Positions 57,558 to 64,000 of a DNA stretch of 64,000 bases are shown piece by piece. This DNA is from Acanthacorydalis orientalis (lineage: Eukaryota > Arthropoda > Insecta > Megaloptera > Corydalidae). Positions within the stretch are counted from its first letter, which is position 1. Every line of letters begins with the position of its first letter. The notes below the pieces were generated by a model. That model did no database searches. It had not been told where the DNA came from and worked only from the letters and a program-made list of their open reading frames with translations. Location: assembly GCA_034766995.1 (NCBI GenBank), contig CM068323.1, positions 2,462,967 to 2,526,966 of the forward strand, in the 5' to 3' direction. The translations under genes and the position numbers were made by a program.

Positions 57558-60500
57558 CGGGGGAGCCTGTAACCCCTAGAGGGCGCGTCCCCAGGTGGCG
57601 GATAGGGGAAAGCCCACACCGGCTGAGCCGGCGGGTAGGTGGGAAATAAAATACCACCCGCGGACCAAACAGGACGGGCAGATCGGGCTCGTAGCTACAG
57701 AGAAAGCAACCGATCTAGGAGAGATACTCCGAATAAGAAATCCTGGTCCTCCTGGGAGGGGGTTGAGGCATCGGGCTAACTCCTCGATACTCGGAAAAAA
57801 ATACACTGTTAAAAGAATCAGTCAACAGCCTCGGAATGGAATAGGAACAACTAAACGACGTAAGCAACGAAATAGGAAAATGATTTTTGGAACATGGAAC
57901 ATACAGGGACTCTCATCAAAAATAAACGAAATACTCTCAGAACTAGTAGAACAGAAAGTAGACATAACAGTGCTAACAGAAACAAAGAGAAAAGGACAGG
58001 GATCAGAAAACCTCGGGGAATATGACCACTTTTACAGCGGAGTGGAAAAAGATAAGAGGGCCCAACAAGGAGTATCGATCCTCATCCGGAAAGGACTCAG
58101 AAGATTTATAACCACATGGGAAGCAATTAACGAGGGAACGATCAAGATGAACCTAACCTTACATGGACACAAGCTGACAATACTAGGTATATACTCTATA
58201 AACGATGATACAACAGTCGAAAAAAAAGACAAGTACTATGAACAACTAAACCGAGAAATAGTAAAAATAGGAAGCACGCGGGAAATAATAATACTTGGAG
58301 ATATGAACGCCAGAACGGGGAAAAAACAGCAAGATAAAGTAGTAGGACAACACGGGGAAGAGACAATCAACGACAACGGAAGCAGACTAATTACAATATG
58401 CGAACAAAACAGCCTCAAAATACAAAATGGATTCTACCCCCACCGCAACATACATAAATACACCTGGACACAAACAACGAGGAACCTAAAATCTATAATA
58501 GACTATGCTATTACTCAACAAAAAACGAAACTAATCGTGCAAGATGTAAGGGTGTACAGAGGTGCAACATGCGGCAGCGACCACTACTTGCTAAGAACAA
58601 ATATAGTATTCCCGAGGAAGTACGAGTACGAAAAAGATGACAGCACAAATAGGGAAGAAAGCAGAAAAATAAACGAGGAAAAGTATAACCTAGACAGCTT
58701 GGATAATGAGAGTACCCAAAACCTATACAAGGATAGATTAGACAAAAAACTACAAACTATCCAACCTAAAAACACTGAAGACCATTACCTACTTATAAAA
58801 TCGTGCATTCATGCAGCGGCTAAAGAAGCATTAGGCTACAAGGAAAACCGACAAAGAAGAGCACCATACTGGTGGGACGAAGACATAGAAGAGGATATAA
58901 GAGACAAGAGAGAAAAGTACAAAGCATACTTAACCAATACGACAGATGAATTTAAAATAGTGTATAAGCAAGCACAAGCAAAGGTCAGAAAGAAAATTAC
59001 CCAGAAGAAGAACGAAGCATGGGAGAGAAGATGCGGGAAAATAAACACATATATTGGAGGACGAAAGAGCAGTGAAAGCTGGAAAATACTGAAATCACTG
59101 AGACACAATAAAACAAAAGATCTAATAAACGCAATCACTTTAGATAAATGGGAAGACTACTTTAAACAATTACTAACAGAAGATAGAATAAATTTCAAAG
59201 AGAATATGGAAGAAGGAAAAATAAGAACAACAGCATCTCCAATTAGAATAACAATAACGGAAGTAATACGTGCTTGTAAATCAGTAATGAATGGAAAGGC
59301 GCCAGGACCGGGAAACATACCAGCAGAACTCATAAAATGTGGAACGCCAAAACTATACCAAGAAATAACGACACTATTTGAGAAGTGCTTGAATGGAGAA
59401 CCAACACCAGAGGAATGGAACACCGCCCTAATCTCCACTATACACAAAAAAGGAGACAAATTAAACTGTGATAATTACAGAGGGATAGCAGTAACGAACA
59501 CCTTATATAAAGTATATGGCAAGGTCTTGACAAAGAAAATCGAAGCAGAATTCAGTGACAAGGAAGCAGAGGAGCAGGCAGGCTTCCGGGTAGGAAGATC
59601 GACAATAGACCACCTATACTCGGTAGCACAAATAATGGAAAAGAAAAGTGCGTTCAACCAAGAGACACACCTGGTGTTTATAGACTTGAAAAAAGCCTAC
59701 GATAACGTCCCACAAAATAAGCTCTGGGAAGCATTAGAAACAACAAACATAAGTGTAAACATAATAAAAGCCATAAAACGCCTATACCAACAAGCAACAG
59801 CTAAAATAAAGATGGGACAAAGATTATCCAAGGGGTTCAGAATAACTAAAGGACTTAAACAGGGATGCTGTCTATCCACGACCTTGTTTAAGATTTACTT
59901 AGAGCAAGCACTAAAGCAATGGAAAAAGAAATGCAAAAATATGGGCATACCCTTGACCGGTAGCACTATCTATACACTATGCTTCGCAGACGACCAAATA
60001 GTCATGGCACAGGATCAACATGATATAGAATATATGACCAGGAAGCTAATAGAAGAATATGATAAATGGGGAATGAAAGTAAATATACAGAAAACAGCGT
60101 ACATGTGCATAGGGGGGCAACAACAAGACCTCATACTGGAAGATGGAAGACGCATAACAGAAACAAAGAAATATAAATACCTATCAGCGCAGATAACCAA
60201 GGATGGAACACTAGAGGAAACTATAAAAGACAGAAATATACAAGGTAGAAAAGCAATAGCTATGTTAAACAGGATATTATGGGATAAAACTATATCAAAT
60301 AAAACCAAACATCGAATATACAACACCATAGTAAAAAGCATTATCACATATAGTACCGAAATATGGCCACTCAAAGACAGAACGGAAAAGAAATTAATAG
60401 CAACAGAAATGGATTTCTGGAGAAGAGCAGCAGGCACATCAAGAATGGAAAGGATACGCAACGACAGAATCCGAGAAATTATGGGAGTAACACATAATAT

Positions 60501-60748
60501 AGTTGAGGATATTAAGGCCAACCAACTAAGATGGTTTGGCCATGTACAAAGAATGCCGGATGAAAGACTCCCAAAACAAGTATGGGAATGGACACCACAA
60601 GGAAGAAGGGGAAGAGGGAGACCCAGGAAAAGTTGGAGAGAGGGAATTGATATAGAACTAAGGGAAAGAGAAATAGGAGAGGACCTATGGATGGACAGAG
60701 AAAAATGGAGACTGGAAATCGGAAGACGACGGAAGACGTTATAAACCG
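57552..60748 (+). mobile_element. RTE-like non-LTR retrotransposon (LINE), apparently full length
   Basis: The element runs from GTCTCTCGGGGG after a (TA)n tract to ACCG, just 4 bp after its stop codon, where (AT)n begins. A very short 3'UTR and a simple-repeat tail in place of poly(A) are usual for the RTE clade. The 5' 330 bp are GC-rich with a hairpin (CCGGCTGAGCCGG, about 57621-57633). No frameshift or stop was seen, so it may be a young, possibly active copy. Confidence 0.8.
57595..60744 (+). CDS. RTE-like endonuclease-reverse transcriptase polyprotein
   Basis: The 1049-codon frame opens at GTG; the first in-frame ATG is at 57880 (MIFGTWNIQG), giving 954 residues, and this is the likelier start. 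Numbering from the GTG, the AP endonuclease spans about 96-345, with GTWNIQGL, the Glu of TETK, GDMNA (235-239), the IIDYAI stretch and SDH (328-330). The reverse transcriptase spans about 540-840, with GKAPGPGNIP (567 on), AGFRVGRST, FIDLKKAYD (Asp697) and FADD (797-800). The C-terminal region has LRWFGHVQRMPDERLP and GRRGRGRPRKSW, common in insect RTE-type proteins. The enzyme nicks target DNA and copies its own RNA at the nick. All key acidic residues are present. Confidence 0.88.
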   Translation: MADRGKPTPAEPAGRWEIKYHPRTKQDGQIGLVATEKATDLGEILRIRNPGPPGRGLRHRANSSILGKKYTVKRISQQPRNGIGTTKRRKQRNRKMIFGTWNIQGLSSKINEILSELVEQKVDITVLTETKRKGQGSENLGEYDHFYSGVEKDKRAQQGVSILIRKGLRRFITTWEAINEGTIKMNLTLHGHKLTILGIYSINDDTTVEKKDKYYEQLNREIVKIGSTREIIILGDMNARTGKKQQDKVVGQHGEETINDNGSRLITICEQNSLKIQNGFYPHRNIHKYTWTQTTRNLKSIIDYAITQQKTKLIVQDVRVYRGATCGSDHYLLRTNIVFPRKYEYEKDDSTNREESRKINEEKYNLDSLDNESTQNLYKDRLDKKLQTIQPKNTEDHYLLIKSCIHAAAKEALGYKENRQRRAPYWWDEDIEEDIRDKREKYKAYLTNTTDEFKIVYKQAQAKVRKKITQKKNEAWERRCGKINTYIGGRKSSESWKILKSLRHNKTKDLINAITLDKWEDYFKQLLTEDRINFKENMEEGKIRTTASPIRITITEVIRACKSVMNGKAPGPGNIPAELIKCGTPKLYQEITTLFEKCLNGEPTPEEWNTALISTIHKKGDKLNCDNYRGIAVTNTLYKVYGKVLTKKIEAEFSDKEAEEQAGFRVGRSTIDHLYSVAQIMEKKSAFNQETHLVFIDLKKAYDNVPQNKLWEALETTNISVNIIKAIKRLYQQATAKIKMGQRLSKGFRITKGLKQGCCLSTTLFKIYLEQALKQWKKKCKNMGIPLTGSTIYTLCFADDQIVMAQDQHDIEYMTRKLIEEYDKWGMKVNIQKTAYMCIGGQQQDLILEDGRRITETKKYKYLSAQITKDGTLEETIKDRNIQGRKAIAMLNRILWDKTISNKTKHRIYNTIVKSIITYSTEIWPLKDRTEKKLIATEMDFWRRAAGTSRMERIRNDRIREIMGVTHNIVEDIKANQLRWFGHVQRMPDERLPKQVWEWTPQGRRGRGRPRKSWREGIDIELREREIGEDLWMDREKWRLEIGRRRKTL

Positions 60749-60765
60749 ATATATATATATATATA
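60749..60765. repeat. (AT)n tail at the 3' end of the LINE
   Basis: Directly follows the LINE end and leads into AGTTCATTTC. With the tract at 57526 it brackets the element, consistent with insertion into a TA microsatellite. Confidence 0.85.
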
Positions 60766-61447
60766 GTTCATTTCTGGGTAAAATTCTCATTCTGATATTG
60801 TTTATAAATTCAATGACATTTATAACGGATACCATTCTTTAAATTATAACCACTTAATATAAGTTTTTCTTGCTTAAAATATCCAAAATGTGAAAAACTG
60901 ACGCCTATTTTATACTGTTCGATTCGAATTTTAATGTTACAAATACAGGTTGTTTTTCTTTTAATCAAAACTTTTTTATTAAGGATAAGTGTATGTATGT
61001 ATGTACGAGTATATACGTAGATACGTATATATATATATATATATATATACATACAATTTATAATTTACTTTGATTTTAATTGAAGATGTCGAGTCTAAAT
61101 ATGGCCAGAAATATACAGACAAATTCAAATATCGTTCCATTATAGTAACTGAGTATGATTATATGAGTGTTATTTTAACACTGGCTTGATAAGCGGACTG
61201 AAGACATTGAGGCAAGCGAACTCTTCGGTTAAACTGTGGCCGAAATGTGCAAACGGTGCAGAAAGAATCGTTCAGAAAGTCAATGAAACGAAACGAACAG
61301 GACACAGAAAATGGATCTCCATGAAGAAAATACAACCGTTTGTATCGACATAGAGAAAATTTGATCGTCGACTCCTCAATTGGTTTTTTAGAACTCGTAC
61401 GAACGGTCTGAAAATATTGAAGACCTTATAGAAACGATTACAATCCG
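60766..61447. other. AT-rich intergenic sequence with a TATG/TA microsatellite
   Basis: A compound simple repeat (TGTATGTATGTATG, then TATATACGTAGATACG, then TA repeats) lies at about 60990-61050. No gene was recognised elsewhere. Confidence 0.5.
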
Positions 61448-63350
61448 ATGGCGAAAATAAATATGAAAGAGACGTTCTTCCGCCGTTTTCTCGATTTCAT
61501 TATAAGTGCACGAATGTACGGTAACCTCCCCGTCGACAGGTTGTCCTCATCGCTTCGAACTCCGAACGAAATAGCGAGCGGAACGCGAGGCTGCTCGGCG
61601 CTGAAAGTACCTGAAATTCATTTAACATAGAACACACAAATATATCTTGCGTTTCTTCAAACCTTTTTTAATCTTTCGTCACCACAAAACCACCGTGACT
61701 TACGAACGCCTAGCGACCTCGTCGCTTCTGAATCCCACGTCGAGATTCCCGCGTCGTCCTCGATGCGTTTCACACGACGACCTGAAAGACCCGTACCAAA
61801 TCCTAAATCCTGCGGACTACCTATGGGGAACGGACGGGAGGCCGGTCTCCCGCCGTTGCCCAGCGCACGCTTCGTCCGAAGATAACGTGGCGACGGTACC
61901 CCGCAGGTCCTGATTTGTACCCGAGGCTCTGACTGAAGCTAAGGTTAGCCGCGATCGGGTACGGGACGTGTCCTCTTATGCACAGCTAGATACGAATCGA
62001 TAGCGTGCCGGATTCGCGGGGGTGACCCGATCGGTCGACGGAAGGATCGGGTTGCAAAATGAAAATGACTAAAAAAAAAAACACGGAGGAAGCGCATCGA
62101 CCGTGGTACGCCGGTGCAATGGTGAACCGAAGCGCACGCGTTGAGATCTGAACGCACCCCGGCTTGTGACTTCACCGGGAATGGGTCCGATCGCACCGCA
62201 CGCGATCTGGAACGCCGGTCGGCGTGGTACGGTCGCGGCTCTGCGAGCAGACTGTCAAGGGTTTAAAACAGTCCATATCGGATGTGACCGAGAGTGACCT
62301 GAGATAGTGGACGTTTTTAAGAAACGTCGGACTGCGGGCCGGCCGACACACGATCGTTCGGCGACCGCCCCTGCATTCGTCGCCGATATCTTTTCATCCG
62401 GCCGATGGTCGGACAGGGACGGTGACCGCTCGACGACAAGAGCGCTGGCGCGGGGATCGCTTAACAGCGCGACCGCTGAGGCGAGTGCCCGCATCGACAG
62501 CACTAAGGCCGGGGCAGGTCACGCCCTGCCGTTCCACCGTCGGGAGTCGCAACGTCTCTTATACGCTAGGCGCTTAGGCGAGACTACTCCAGACGACGAG
62601 TCCCTCCCTTTTCGATGCGCGACTGAAACCCATAGCACGAGAGAAAAACGCGGGTTCAAAGCTGACATACGACAAATAACAGTTCTAATAATACTTAAAT
62701 AAAACCCCTCTTCACCTGCAAAAAATACAGACATACTAAACCTGTGATTGAGTGCGACGCGCTCTTTCTTCACTCTCTGTCTCCGCCTCGATCTCCGTCT
62801 CGGACAGGAACCACACAACGGATCTACTACTGTATGTTGATATATACAGCCGGACGGTCGTACGTCCGGTCTGATAATCAAGAAGCAAGCAAGCACTCCC
62901 GGGTGCCTCCCTCCTGCAGAGCCTCGATGCGCGCGCGACCGTGCGGGCCACCTGGACAGGAGGTCGAGGACGCACTCGAACGTTCGAACGACACTCGATG
63001 TTTCACTACTTTTCGCGCACACACAAATAAATATAGAAAAATCACTCTGTCTTAGACGGACACGATAGGAAGTTATTTTTGAAAAAACGACAGGGACGGA
63101 CGATTCCGAGCAGTTTTTTATGAACGCGATCGGCAGCGGGTACCGAACCGGCGGACCGAACCGAGCCGGCGTGATAGACGGACGAACGGTACGAGAAGGA
63201 ATTCAGGATGCCCTGCTGGGAAGATCCTACGCTGGAAAGAAATATGATTAGACATGGCGTTCGCCATCACATGCCGGATTAACGAACGGTACGTGACAAC
63301 GATCGTGACCGACGATCGTCCGCACAATGCCAGCATAAGATAAATTAATT
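61448..63350. other. CpG-rich region without recognisable genes
   Basis: Many CG dinucleotides, with overlapping open frames on both strands (longest 167 codons on the minus strand, 62519-63022, and 131 codons on the plus strand, 62307-62702). Neither shows a domain or convincing splice pattern. It could be a CpG-rich promoter or 5'UTR region of a neighbouring host gene, or transposon debris. Confidence 0.35.
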
Positions 63351-64000
63351 CACTTTAAATCTATACACAAATAATTAAATACTAGACAGAGACTTGAAAA
63401 TTATCAGCAATGAAATCAAACACTAGTGCAAGGTGTCTGTTAACATTTCTACAAATTTAAATCCAGAAAATTCAAAGCATAATGAGTTTTAAGATTATAT
63501 GAAAAGAAAATCATTATGAACGAAGACTATAAAGTGATACGTTACAAGAAATAAAAAATCAAACATAGAAAACTAAATGAAATCTACAAAACTAATCAAG
63601 GATTTGAAGAATGGTACGGGGAGGACGTTTGTCTTTCGACCGAGCTGAAAATCATATAAAATAACACACAACAATGCTTAAAACTCTTCGCTGAAGATCC
63701 TGTTTTGATCAGACTTTGAAACACAGTTACCATAAATGGTACATGTTTACTTTTTAAACAAATACTAATTGATTATCGAATTATTGAAAAACGAACAACT
63801 GATTCGACTTTGACACAAGCTACGTTAAATATCTATCACATTTACAATTGAAAATCGATTACAAACAAATTCTTTACTGCAAATTCAATATGAGAGATTA
63901 ACAATCAAAAGAGGATCATTCAACCGTCTAGAACTCGTCTCCACTCGTCGTACTCTGAAGAACGTACCGCGTACTCGCAGCAACAGCAGCAGCATCCGTC
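63351..64000. other. AT-rich intergenic sequence with a short CAG-rich end
   Basis: No gene was recognised. The last 107 bases are open in one frame and end in a CAGCAACAGCAGCAGCAT run (Gln-rich), with a TCTAG upstream that could act as a splice acceptor. This is too short to call an exon. Confidence 0.3.

Noticed and set aside
62519..63022. 167-codon minus-strand frame as a host gene
   Set aside because: Arg-rich composition typical of chance frames in GC-rich DNA, with no domain or splice support.
63894..64000. Possible Gln-rich exon at the window edge
   Set aside because: Only about 107 open bases, no confirmed splice sites, and the end is outside the window.

Overview
This window looks like repeat-dominated insect chromosomal DNA. 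The evidence is BEL/Pao and Ty3/gypsy retrotransposon fragments, a BESS-like ORF, a THAP/P-element transposase gene with GT-AG introns, and an APE-type LINE. The mix of AT-rich and CpG-rich stretches would suit Hymenoptera, but the order is only a guess. No RNA gene and no intact host gene was recognised.

Positions 1-49631 are one uninterrupted tandem array, already under way at base 1 and cut off abruptly at its right end. Its units combine four pieces. (i) Module B is a 126-codon BESS-like ORF, an AT-rich spacer with TTAA-ended inverted repeats, and a gypsy integrase C-terminal ORF. (ii) Module G is a BEL/Pao gag-protease fragment, a 39-bp minisatellite, a broken gypsy integrase core, and another copy of the integrase C-terminal ORF. 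(iii) A 13-bp minisatellite follows. (iv) A leader with a polypurine tract and TGTTACG motif leads to the next B. There are 13 B modules, 12 G modules and 12 13-bp arrays. The number of G modules per unit runs 0,1,2,1,2,0,1,2,0,1,1,1, and then the thirteenth unit is cut off. The copies are nearly identical but carry diagnostic variants, which points to recent amplification with gene conversion or unequal exchange. I count 259 monomers of the 39-bp repeat in 12 blocks of 8 to 58.

At 49631 the array breaks inside an integrase C-terminal copy and abuts an AT-rich satellite of about 171 bp (49632-51085, about 8 monomers). Next comes a six-exon THAP-domain P-element-like transposase gene (51761-55031), disrupted by one in-frame stop codon. 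From 55372 to 57551 there are an LTR-like segment, a 126-bp near-perfect palindrome, two diverged LTR-end repeats, and AT-rich DNA.

A nearly complete RTE-like LINE (57552-60748) with an uninterrupted endonuclease-reverse transcriptase frame sits inside a (TA)n microsatellite. The last 3.2 kb is unassigned: AT-rich, then CpG-rich (about 61.45-63.35 kb), then AT-rich. The elements look like a stack of selfish DNA, not a functional pathway. The most unusual object is the nested macrosatellite built from a BESS ORF and two retrotransposon families.
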